This document shows positions 28,821-37,223 of a stretch of 64,000 nucleotides of DNA, in pieces (the stretch's first letter is position 1; the number at the start of each line of letters is the position of its first letter). The translations under genes were made by a program, and so were the position numbers. The DNA comes from Flavobacteriaceae bacterium (GTDB lineage Bacteria > Bacteroidota > Bacteroidia > Flavobacteriales > Flavobacteriaceae), in NCBI GenBank assembly GCA_016744415.1, contig JADGEL010000002.1, positions 496,001 through 560,000 of the forward strand. The letters are read 5' to 3'. The notes under the pieces were generated by a model that was not told the origin of the DNA, searched no databases, and saw nothing but the letters and a program-made list of their open reading frames with translations.

Positions 28821-29315
28821 TTATTTAGTAACGGGGATAAATCGTTGATGCCAACTTTGACTTGCAGGCACTTCCCAATTAGTATCATAATCTGCTTTTG
28901 ATTGTACCATATTATTAAATACGATGGTATCTCCATCAATTTTTTCTTCTTTTACAAATTGTTGAAACACTGCTAAGGAAACGGTATTGATATTATCGCC
29001 AACTTTAAAAGCGATATTCAATTTATTCATCAAGTCAATACCAAAATTTTGCTCTGTTGTTTTTATAAATCTAACGGATGAATCTATAGAACATCCAGAA
29101 ACATCATTGAAACTCTCATCTACTGCTAATACCAAAAATTGCTGGTATTTAATTTCATAGGATGCTTTTAAATCTTCACCATGACGTGTCCAAGTTTCAA
29201 TAAAGCCTTCTGCTTTTTTTGAAATTTCAAGTATTTCATTTTCTGTAAATTCACGATTTGCTTGGTAAATCCAAACGCGTGTATTATTTGGTAATGTATT
29301 GAATGGTACTAACAT
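28821..29315 (-). CDS. Conserved hypothetical protein (often mislabelled ABC transporter ATPase)
   Basis: 164 residues, soluble, no signal peptide. It begins MLVPFNTLPNNTRVWIYQAN and includes SGCSIDSSVRFIK and a C-terminal WHQRFIPVTK. I recall flavobacterial homologues deposited as ABC transporter ATPase, but no Walker A, Walker B or signature motif exists here, so that name is not supported. The invariant-looking Cys in GCSIDSSV could be functional. Located 76 bp after the exonuclease gene, before repeat C and the GH3 gene. Function unknown. Confidence 0.75.
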   Translation of the reverse strand: MLVPFNTLPNNTRVWIYQANREFTENEILEISKKAEGFIETWTRHGEDLKASYEIKYQQFLVLAVDESFNDVSGCSIDSSVRFIKTTEQNFGIDLMNKLNIAFKVGDNINTVSLAVFQQFVKEEKIDGDTIVFNNMVQSKADYDTNWEVPASQSWHQRFIPVTK

Positions 29316-29391
29316 TTTTTATTTTTTTGTTATTCTATCTATTGATAGATTATTTCTGTCATCCTTCCCTTGTAACGACAAAATTAAATTA

Positions 29392-30171
29392 CTACGACAA
29401 CTTATTATTAAAACTACGCAACTTAATGGCTGTCAAAACTTTTTTGGTATATAATGGAAAATCAGATTTTTGAATCCAACCGTAATATCCTTGATCTTTT
29501 TCTAAGATTGTTGCTACTTTCTGCTTCTTGTATTTTCCAAAAGTAAAAATTTCATCACCTTCTTCATCAAACATAATAAAACCTGCAAAATCTGCTCGTT
29601 TATTATGGGTTGAATATTCACTTAAAGCAATAATATCATTTTCTAAATCGTCATATTTTTCTAACTGAGCTAACAAAATTTCGTAAGTAGCTAACGTATC
29701 TGCCTCTGCTGAATGTGCATTTTCCAACTCTTTATCACAATAAAATTTATAGCCAGCACCCAATGTACGTTGCTCTTTTTTATGAAAAATCACTTGCACA
29801 TCAACTGCTACTCTATTCTTCATATCAAAATCTACATTTGCACGTAACATTTCTTCTGCCAATAGTGGTATGTCGAATCTGTTTGAATTAAATCCTGCCA
29901 AATCACAACCTTTAATCATGTCGCTAACTTGTTTTGCCAATTCATTAAATGTAGGCTCTGTCACTACTTTTTCGTTTGTAATTCCGTGGATATCTGCTGC
30001 TTCTTTTGGAATTTCCATTTCTGGATTTACCAACCAAGTTTTACTTTCCTTATTTCCGTTAGGAAATACTTTTAAAATAGATATTTCTACAATTCTATCG
30101 CTAGCGATGTTGATTCCTGTTGTTTCAAGATCAAAAAACACAATGGGTTTTTTGAGGTTTAATGTTGTCAT
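29392..30171 (-). CDS. DnaQ-like 3'-5' exonuclease with ExoX-type C-terminus
   Basis: A 259-residue DEDDh exonuclease. Exo I VFFDLETTG (D14, E16), Exo II in LAGFNSNRFDIPLL, Exo III HSAEAD near residue 152 with the catalytic His. The C-terminal DEIFTFGKYKKQKVATILEKD resembles the small domain after the nuclease in exodeoxyribonuclease X/DUF3820 proteins and probably binds DNA. The role could be proofreading-related or DNA repair; a replicative Pol III epsilon cannot be excluded, but Bacteroidetes usually carry several such enzymes. First gene of the minus-strand group. Confidence 0.88.
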   Translation of the reverse strand: MTTLNLKKPIVFFDLETTGINIASDRIVEISILKVFPNGNKESKTWLVNPEMEIPKEAADIHGITNEKVVTEPTFNELAKQVSDMIKGCDLAGFNSNRFDIPLLAEEMLRANVDFDMKNRVAVDVQVIFHKKEQRTLGAGYKFYCDKELENAHSAEADTLATYEILLAQLEKYDDLENDIIALSEYSTHNKRADFAGFIMFDEEGDEIFTFGKYKKQKVATILEKDQGYYGWIQKSDFPLYTKKVLTAIKLRSFNNKLS

Positions 30172-30587
30172 TCTTCTGTTTTATATTCGTTATAAAAGTA
30201 CATATTATTTCCTTTAACTTTTTGTTAAAAATATAAATAATATTGACCAAGCATATTGAAAAAATCAATACAACCATTAAATTAAACAATATAATAATCT
30301 TAATTAATTTCTAATATTTCATTCCTTTTATTTTCTAAAATTAAAAATGAATAAAACGCTCATCGTTTAAGGGAGCACAAGAAGTACTAGAGATACACGC
30401 ATGATAATTGACTACTTACATAATGTTAATGTTTATTCGATTTTAAAAACACAATTTATTAATACGATTATTAACTCAAAGCCATCATTTATGACCTCTA
30501 GATATTCAAATTTAGATTCTCTATTTATATTTTGATTGTTATTTAGTATTATGAGCTATAATACATTTAGCAAGTTAAAAACATTTT
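30172..30587. other. 416-bp divergent intergenic region, no gene seen
   Basis: Very AT-rich. No ATG frame of coding-like composition, no tRNA-like fold and no hairpin of note beyond short AT palindromes. It separates the exonuclease operon (minus) from the kinase gene (plus). Confidence 0.5.
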
Positions 30588-30595
30588 TATCTTTG
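30588..30595 (+). promoter_or_regulatory. Promoter -7 element of the sensor kinase gene
   Basis: TATCTTTG, exact TAnnTTTG; a TTT at 30566-30568 sits at the 19-nt position of the -33 TTG. Leader of about 18 nt. Confidence 0.65.
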
Positions 30596-30617
30596 ATCCT
30601 GAATGTCAAATTAGTTT

Positions 30618-32807
30618 ATGGAAACTATAAAAATATCAATTTTAGTTTTAGCCTTTTCGCTGTCAATACAGACTCTTACTTTTTCACAGGAGAAAGTTAT
30701 AGATAGTTTAAAAAACGAATTACTACAACATAAAAAGAATGATACAATCAAAGTTAATTTATTAAACGTACTTTCCTCCAGATACTCTAGTTTTGACTTC
30801 AATAAATCCAAAGAAAAAGCTCAAGAAGCAAATAGTTTGGCAAAGAAACTGAATTATAAAAAAGGTGAGGCAAGAAGCTTTATAAGATTAAGTAGTAATC
30901 ATCAAAAAAAATCAGAATTGGATGAAGCCGAAGAGGATGCCTTAAAAGCGCTTAAACTATATGAAGAAATAAACAATCAGGATGGTGTTAACGCTTCATA
31001 CATTAATTTGGGTACTGTAGCATATTATAAAAATGATACAGATAAAGCATTAATATATTATAAAAAAGTTTTGAATTCTAGCAGAAAAAATGGAGATTTA
31101 AAACAGCAAGCTTCTATGTTAAATAACATAGGAAGCATCTCTGCATCAAAAGGAAATTTAGATGATGCGCTCACTTTCTATAAAAAATCATATGCTCTTA
31201 GAGAGCTATTGGGTGAAAAAAAATTAGATTTAACTGCTTTAAATAATATCGGCACTATTTGCCTTAACCAAAGTAAATTTACTGAAGCTTTAAAATATTT
31301 TAATCAGTGTCTATCTATTCAAAGAGAAAACAATAACAAAAGAGGGATCGCAAGGTCTACTTATAACATGAGTGCTGTTTATTATGAATTAAAACAGTAT
31401 GATAAGACGCTTAGGTATTTAGAAGAATCACTAGAACTCAATAAAGAATTAGAGAATAGACGTCAGATAGCTAGTTGCTTAATCAATATTGGAGCTGTAT
31501 ACGCAGATTTAAAAGAATTTTCTAAAGCATTAGATTTCATGACTCAATCTTTGATCATAAGCAAAGAAATTAATGATAAAACAGAATTGAGTGCTGGCAA
31601 TTTTCAACTAGGAGATTTACGCCTTTTAATGGACCAGCCCAAAATGGCGTTAAAAAATTACAAAACCTGTTTAGAATTAAGTTTATCTACAGAAAACAAG
31701 ATTTATATGTGTCATGCACATATTGGTTTAGCAAACGCATATGTTGCACTTAAAAATTATTCTAAAGCATTATATCATGCTCTAGAAGGGAAAAAAATAG
31801 CAGAAAATTTAGAACTTTTAGCACAGCAAAAATTAGCATCAGAAGTACTAGCAACGGTTTATGGCAAAAAAAGTAATTATAAAAAAGCATTTGAAAGTCA
31901 TAAACAATTCAAAATATTAAATGACAGTCTTTTCAACAAAGAAAATATTGAAAAGATTACACAATTAGAGTACGAATATAAATACAAGCAACAATTAGAT
32001 TCTGCAAGTATTAGAGAGTTACAATTAACAAAAACAGTCACAGCGACTAACAAAGATTTAGAAAAATCTAAACAAAACTATTTATGGGTTATTATCGCAT
32101 TTCTACTTGTTTCTATCTTTCTGGGAGCTATTATCTTCTATCAAAAATTTAGGAATATTAAATCGGAAGCTCAAAATATAGTCATCGAGCAAAAACTATT
32201 ACGTTCTCAAATGACACCGCATTTTATCTTTAATTCATTGTCAGTATTACAAGGTATGATTTTAAATAAAGAGGATGAAAAATCTGTTTCTTATTTATCA
32301 AAATTTTCTAAACTACTTCGTATTACTTTAGAGAATTCAAGAGATAAAACGGTATCTCTCAGGAAAGAATTAAAAGCTATAGAGAACTATTTAGCACTTC
32401 AGAATTTAGAAAACAATTCATATAAATATACAGTTTCAGTAGATAACACAATAGATAGATCATTATATAAAATTCCTCCAATGCTTATTCAACCCTTTGT
32501 TGAAAATGCTATCGAACATGCGTTTATAAATCAAAAAGAAAACAAAAGAATTGATGTTAATTTAACCTATTTAGATAAAAATTTAATTTGTACTATTACT
32601 GATAACGGAATAGGGATTGCCTCGAGTAGAGAAGATACAAATGGGCATAAAAAATCATTATCAACAGTCATAACTTCTGATCGTTTAAAAATATTATCTA
32701 AAGATTTTAAAATGCAAGGCTCAGTTAATATTCAAGACCGACAAAAAGACAACGAACAAGGAACAAAGGTTACTTTAGTAATTCCTTATAAAAAAAATGC
32801 TAAATAA
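30618..32807 (+). CDS. TPR-containing LytS-type sensor histidine kinase
   Basis: 729 residues. Signal sequence at 1-24 (ILVLAFSLSIQTLTFS), then a periplasmic array of tetratricopeptide repeats (about 55-400) with recurring GxxYxxLKxYxKAL-type helices, a coiled linker, a single membrane helix (about 490-512, NYLWVIIAFLLVSIFLGAII), and a cytoplasmic His_kinase (PF06580) domain: LLRSQMTPHFIFNSLSVLQG with phospho-acceptor H535, then the ATPase PPMLIQPFVENAIEHAF and DNGIGI. It should autophosphorylate in response to a protein or peptide signal sensed by the TPRs and pass phosphate to the LytTR regulator next door. Repeat B lies between the two genes. Confidence 0.93.
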   Translation: METIKISILVLAFSLSIQTLTFSQEKVIDSLKNELLQHKKNDTIKVNLLNVLSSRYSSFDFNKSKEKAQEANSLAKKLNYKKGEARSFIRLSSNHQKKSELDEAEEDALKALKLYEEINNQDGVNASYINLGTVAYYKNDTDKALIYYKKVLNSSRKNGDLKQQASMLNNIGSISASKGNLDDALTFYKKSYALRELLGEKKLDLTALNNIGTICLNQSKFTEALKYFNQCLSIQRENNNKRGIARSTYNMSAVYYELKQYDKTLRYLEESLELNKELENRRQIASCLINIGAVYADLKEFSKALDFMTQSLIISKEINDKTELSAGNFQLGDLRLLMDQPKMALKNYKTCLELSLSTENKIYMCHAHIGLANAYVALKNYSKALYHALEGKKIAENLELLAQQKLASEVLATVYGKKSNYKKAFESHKQFKILNDSLFNKENIEKITQLEYEYKYKQQLDSASIRELQLTKTVTATNKDLEKSKQNYLWVIIAFLLVSIFLGAIIFYQKFRNIKSEAQNIVIEQKLLRSQMTPHFIFNSLSVLQGMILNKEDEKSVSYLSKFSKLLRITLENSRDKTVSLRKELKAIENYLALQNLENNSYKYTVSVDNTIDRSLYKIPPMLIQPFVENAIEHAFINQKENKRIDVNLTYLDKNLICTITDNGIGIASSREDTNGHKKSLSTVITSDRLKILSKDFKMQGSVNIQDRQKDNEQGTKVTLVIPYKKNAK

Positions 32808-32870
32808 TGAAACAAGCATGTTCAAAAGTTTAAAATTCAATGGAATGATTAATCGCGAACAGCATGTAAC
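32808..32870 (+). repeat. Dispersed 63-bp repeat, copy B
   Basis: Begins TGAAACAAGCATGTTCAAA directly after the kinase stop codon and ends CGAACAGCATGTAAC, 20 bp before the regulator ATG. Exactly the length of copy A; same orientation relative to the flanking genes. Confidence 0.8.
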
Positions 32871-32890
32871 CATTAAAAAGCAATAGACAT

Positions 32891-33628
32891 ATGAAAACAT
32901 TACTCATAGAAGACAAAGCATATATTAGAAAAGCATTACTTAATTTATTACAATTAATAGATTCTGAAGTAGAAGTTATAGGAGAGTGTGAATCTGTTAA
33001 GGAAGCTGTTATAGTAGCAAATGCTTGTAAGCCAGAATTAATTTTTTTAGATATTAACCTTTTAGACGGTACTGCTTTTAATTTTTTAGAACAAACAAAA
33101 AACTTAACATTTAAAGTTATATTTATTACTGCTTATGAGGAATTTGCATTGCAAGCCTTAAAAATTGGGGCAGTAGATTATATTTTAAAACCTGTAGATG
33201 TAGAAGATCTTAGAGTGGCTTTGCAAAAAGTTAAAAGCCTGCCTATTGCAGAACAACAAAAGCAAATAAAAACAGTAAAAGAGGTTTGGAATAATGAAGA
33301 TTCTAAACTAATACTATCGCTTCATGATAGTTTTCAAGTAGTAGATTTAAATGAACTGCTATATTGTGAATCAGATAAAGGATATACTACTTTTTATTGC
33401 AGTGATGGCAAAAAATATTTAGCATCTAAAACGTTAAAAGAGTTTGAAAACCAACTTATTGCCGCTAATTTTATACGTCCACATCAATCGTATATGGTCA
33501 ACTTGAATTTTATAGATAAATATGAAAAATCTGGTGTTATTTATTTAAAGAATGGAAAAAAAATACCCGTATCTTCTCGTAAAAAAGAACCCTTCTTGAC
33601 TTCCTTTTTTAAATGGCATAAGAAATAA
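32891..33628 (+). CDS. LytTR family response regulator
   Basis: 245 residues: receiver domain at about 1-120 with acidic pocket E6/D7, phospho-acceptor D54 in LIFLDINLLDG and the conserved Lys in YILKPVD; LytTR DNA-binding domain at about 145-240 with LLYCESDKGYTTFY and FIRPHQSYMVNLNFIDKYE. It binds direct repeats in promoters of its targets and is the cognate partner of the adjacent LytS-type kinase. Targets may include the following lipoprotein and LRR adhesin genes, which lie downstream in the same direction; that is inference. Confidence 0.94.
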   Translation: MKTLLIEDKAYIRKALLNLLQLIDSEVEVIGECESVKEAVIVANACKPELIFLDINLLDGTAFNFLEQTKNLTFKVIFITAYEEFALQALKIGAVDYILKPVDVEDLRVALQKVKSLPIAEQQKQIKTVKEVWNNEDSKLILSLHDSFQVVDLNELLYCESDKGYTTFYCSDGKKYLASKTLKEFENQLIAANFIRPHQSYMVNLNFIDKYEKSGVIYLKNGKKIPVSSRKKEPFLTSFFKWHKK

Positions 33629-33754
33629 TTCCTACAATTTTATTTTACAGATATTTCTTCAAGTATCTCACTTATTTATTATAGGCAATCACTAATAGAT
33701 TCTCTATTTCGTGTTTTGCACATACCATTTACATTTATCATAAATTGATAAGTT

Positions 33755-34342
33755 ATGGTACAAATCAAACCAAAATTAAAGAGAATAAACCTACTTTTTG
33801 CAGTAATTATTCTAATAACAATTATTTCTTGTGGAGACACAATAAGTAAACAGACAGCAAATGCAGAAGCGTTTAGTTTTATAGAGCAAGAGCTAAAAAA
33901 TAAATTTGGCAATGACGCATATTATACAGATTTAACTATTACACACAATAAATCTATAGGTAATATAATAGGTGTTACTGTGACTGAAAATCCTGAATCT
34001 TTAAAAATGGGACAATGGAATCTAACTCAAGATACCTGGAAGCAAAATTCAGACATATCCCTAGAGGTGCCAAAAGGAACAAAAGCAGCCGATTTTATGT
34101 TTCAGTTAAATGATAAAATCAATCTCTCAACATTAGGAGCATTGGTCAAAAAATCAATTGAACAGTTAAAATCTGAAAATAATCTTGAAAACCCAATCTT
34201 ATATATGGCATCTGTAAAATTTCCTAAAAATGGAGATGTTTCTAAAACTGAATATTACGTGAGCCTTAAGCCCGAAAATGGAGGAACGACGTTTACATTT
34301 TCATATAAATTAAATGGCCACCTCATAAAAATGGACTACTAA
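33755..34342 (+). CDS. Putative lipoprotein, unknown function
   Basis: 195 residues with a lipoprotein signal: basic N-terminus, hydrophobic core INLLFAVIILITII, lipobox IISC with C26, so periplasm- or surface-anchored. The mature domain is mixed alpha/beta, with FIEQELKNKFGNDAYYTD and VPKGTKAADFMFQLNDKIN, and no family I recognise. 126 bp after the LytTR regulator and 32 bp before the LRR protein, so likely co-transcribed with the latter. Confidence 0.7.
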   Translation: MVQIKPKLKRINLLFAVIILITIISCGDTISKQTANAEAFSFIEQELKNKFGNDAYYTDLTITHNKSIGNIIGVTVTENPESLKMGQWNLTQDTWKQNSDISLEVPKGTKAADFMFQLNDKINLSTLGALVKKSIEQLKSENNLENPILYMASVKFPKNGDVSKTEYYVSLKPENGGTTFTFSYKLNGHLIKMDY

Positions 34343-34374
34343 TAACTATAAACTTTAATTTAAAACCAAATATT

Positions 34375-36975
34375 ATGAAAAAACAACTACTTATTTTAAT
34401 TACCTTATGTACAGCTGTAATAGGGTATTCACAAACGTTTACTGAGAATTATATCACCTATAATATTACATCTGCTACTTCTCCTTTTACTGTTGAAATT
34501 ACAGATTATAACAATACAGGTGGTACCTCAGTAATTTTACCATCCACAGTTAACTATAATACAACAACTTATACTTTGACTAGTATTGCTAATCAAGCTT
34601 TTTTTGATAAAGCACTAACTAGTGTTTCTATTCCAAATAGTGTTATTACAATCGGGAATCAAGCTTTTATTAGTAATCAATTAACTAGTGTTATACTAGG
34701 AAATAGTGTTGCTAGTATTGGTGGTAATGCTTTTGATAACAACCCATTATTAACTTGCGTTAATTCTAAAGCCACAACACCTCCTACTATTTTTACTGGT
34801 AATGGAGATACCTTTGGAGTAAATAACCGTGGCAATATAGATTTACTGATACCTACGGGTACAAATAATTTATATGCAGCAGCTTCGTGGACAGGGTTTA
34901 ATTCGATTCAACAAGGGTTAGTACTTAATTCTCAATTTTTGGTAGATAATGTAACATATCAAGTTACTTCTGTAGCTAACAGTACAGTGTCTGTTAAAAG
35001 TTATAATACAGCTGGCGGAAATGTAGTTAATATACCGGCTACAATTATTGGAGCTTGTACTTCAGAGGTATTTAATGTTACTGAGGTTAGTCATAGTGCT
35101 TTTGGTAATTTAAGTACCTTGAGCAGTGTCACGTTACCTAACAGCATCACTAATATTGGAGATTATGCTTTTTCCAATAGTGGCATAACTAGCGTTAATA
35201 TACCTAATGCGCTTTCAAGTATTGGGTTACATGTTTTTTCTAATAATAATTTGACCAGTATTGTTATTCCAAATAGCGTTACAAATATTGGTGATTACGC
35301 TTTTCGAAACAACCAATTAACGAATGTTATTATTCCTACCAATATTACTAGTATTGGCAATGGTGCCTTTATTGAAAACCCATTAACTAGTGTTACTTCA
35401 TTAGCAACTACACCAGCAAGTATAACTACTGCAAATGGAACAAATGATACTTTTGTTATAGATGGAGACCGCAGTGGTATTGCATTATATATACCAGCAA
35501 ATACAACAGACATATATGTAACTAATCCTAATACTGGAGCTGATTGGTCGGGTTTTAATCCAGTAACAGAATTATTAGCAGTTGGAGATCCCTTAGTTGC
35601 AGATTATATATCTTATGAAGTTACTTCTTCATCATTAAATACAGTAGAGATTGTTGATTATAATGTGTCAGGAGGCTCAGTGGTTAATATACCTTCTACT
35701 GTTACTTACAATTCTATAGATTATGATGTAACGCGTATCGATAATCAAGCTTTTCAGGGTAAGGGTCTTACAATTGTTACTATTCCTAATAGTATAGCAG
35801 CAATTGGTTCTTATGCTTTTTTTCAAAACTTAATATCAGAGGTTGTTATACCTAATAGTGTAACAAGTATTGAACTTGGTGTTTTTGAAAGCAATTTACT
35901 TACAAGTATTACAATACCTACAAGTATTACGAGCATTAGTATTGGTGCTTTCAAAAACAATCCATTAAATAGTGTTATTTCTAAAAGAACAACTCCTCCA
36001 TCAATAGTTACAGGTGGTTCTACAGACTCTTTTAATAGCAACAGAAGTAATATTAATTTAGTTATTCCAAATAATACTACAGATGACTATGTGACTGATA
36101 ATGGAGCACTTTGGACAGGTTTTAAAATAATACACGAAATAATTCCTTCAACTAATACACTAAAGGTTACCGATTACAATTCGGCAAGTGGTACTAATGT
36201 AAGTATCCCAGCTATAATAACTGATGGTTCAGTAACATATGATATTACAGAAATAGGTATTTCAGCTTTTTTCGATAAAAGTTTAACAAGTGTTACTATT
36301 CCTAATAGTATAACCACTATTGGAACTTCAGCTTTTAACACAAACAATTTAACCAGTGTAACGATTCCTGATAGTGTAACTATTATCGGCTCTCAAGCTT
36401 TTGTAACTAATGATTTAACAAATATTACTATCGGTAACAATGTTACAGAAATAGGTTTTGGTGCTTTTGTAGATAATGATTTAACTGACATTACTATTCC
36501 TGGCAATGTTACTATTATTGGTCCAATAGCTTTTGCTGCTAATCCATTAACCAGTGTTACTACATTAGCTACAATACCACCTACAATTACTACAGGTACT
36601 AATGATACTTTTGAAATCACAGGTAATCGTAGTAATATTCATCTACACATACCAGTAGGCACAATGGGAGCTTATGTTACAGATACAGGTGCATTATGGA
36701 CAGGTTTTAACCCCGTAATAGAAGATGCTGGTTTAAGTATATCAAATTTTGAATTGGCAAACGACATTAAAATAATTACAACTCAAAATGCGATAAAAGT
36801 TCTGTATTCTAACAATGTTAACTTACAAAACTATACTATTTACAGTATTACTGGAACTAAAGCGGCTATAGGTACAGAAAATGAAATACCTACAAGTTTC
36901 TTATCGAGTGGCATTTATATTTTAAAACTTGATTTTGATAAAGGAACATTTTCTAAAAAAGTTTTGGTTAATTAG
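34375..36975 (+). CDS. BspA-type leucine-rich-repeat protein with T9SS type A sorting domain
   Basis: 866 residues. Signal peptide at 1-20 (LLILITLCTAVIGYSQ). Four long blocks (about 20-180, 181-400, 402-590, 592-780), each opening with a beta segment like VEITDYNNTGGTSVILPST, continuing with LRR_5 units of the form LTSVTIPNSVTSIGxxAF and closing with a TTPPxI..NR.NI.L.IP....WTGF module. The C-terminal 80 residues (from about 786) form a type A T9SS domain ending GIYILKLDFDKGTFSKKVLV. Surface adhesin or protein-binding scaffold, by analogy with BspA. Near-identical units within the gene make recombination likely. Confidence 0.92.
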   Translation: MKKQLLILITLCTAVIGYSQTFTENYITYNITSATSPFTVEITDYNNTGGTSVILPSTVNYNTTTYTLTSIANQAFFDKALTSVSIPNSVITIGNQAFISNQLTSVILGNSVASIGGNAFDNNPLLTCVNSKATTPPTIFTGNGDTFGVNNRGNIDLLIPTGTNNLYAAASWTGFNSIQQGLVLNSQFLVDNVTYQVTSVANSTVSVKSYNTAGGNVVNIPATIIGACTSEVFNVTEVSHSAFGNLSTLSSVTLPNSITNIGDYAFSNSGITSVNIPNALSSIGLHVFSNNNLTSIVIPNSVTNIGDYAFRNNQLTNVIIPTNITSIGNGAFIENPLTSVTSLATTPASITTANGTNDTFVIDGDRSGIALYIPANTTDIYVTNPNTGADWSGFNPVTELLAVGDPLVADYISYEVTSSSLNTVEIVDYNVSGGSVVNIPSTVTYNSIDYDVTRIDNQAFQGKGLTIVTIPNSIAAIGSYAFFQNLISEVVIPNSVTSIELGVFESNLLTSITIPTSITSISIGAFKNNPLNSVISKRTTPPSIVTGGSTDSFNSNRSNINLVIPNNTTDDYVTDNGALWTGFKIIHEIIPSTNTLKVTDYNSASGTNVSIPAIITDGSVTYDITEIGISAFFDKSLTSVTIPNSITTIGTSAFNTNNLTSVTIPDSVTIIGSQAFVTNDLTNITIGNNVTEIGFGAFVDNDLTDITIPGNVTIIGPIAFAANPLTSVTTLATIPPTITTGTNDTFEITGNRSNIHLHIPVGTMGAYVTDTGALWTGFNPVIEDAGLSISNFELANDIKIITTQNAIKVLYSNNVNLQNYTIYSITGTKAAIGTENEIPTSFLSSGIYILKLDFDKGTFSKKVLVN

Positions 36976-37011
36976 TATTTATGTAAGTGTTTAAATAATA
37001 CTAAAAATAGA

Positions 37012-37043
37012 AAGCCACTTTTTCTAATCAGTTAAGGTGGCTT
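37012..37043 (+). terminator. Weak terminator-like hairpin
   Basis: AAGCCAC pairs with GTGGCTT around an 18-nt loop, followed by only a short T-run. The remaining gap to 37223 holds one TAnnTTTG element and a 26-codon frame without a start (37128-37208). Confidence 0.45.
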
Positions 37044-37125
37044 AACTTTACAAATAAAAGAATCTCAAAAAAATGAATTTATGAAAAAAAAATTAAGCTG
37101 ATTAGTTTTCATTTCTAGACAATGA

Positions 37126-37133
37126 TATATTTG
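37126..37133 (+). promoter_or_regulatory. Possible promoter of the MBL-fold lipoprotein gene
   Basis: TATATTTG, exact TAnnTTTG, 90 bp upstream of the ATG at 37224; no clear -33. Confidence 0.45.
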
Positions 37134-37223
37134 TGATTATGAAGAATGCAAAACTAAAGATACTATCTTGACTGTTACTTCTGTATTAAAATTTGATGAT
37201 AAAACATAAAAAAACAAAAGAAT

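Noticed and set aside
28821-29315. ABC transporter ATPase function
   Set aside because: No Walker A, Walker B or signature motif in the protein.
34375-36975. DNA-level repeats as a separate repeat locus
   Set aside because: They are the coding repeats of one open LRR gene with a signal peptide and a T9SS domain.
37128-37208. 26-codon startless frame upstream of the MBL-fold gene as a gene remnant
   Set aside because: Short, no start, no recognisable motif, and it overlaps a promoter-like element; chance frame in AT-rich DNA is as likely.
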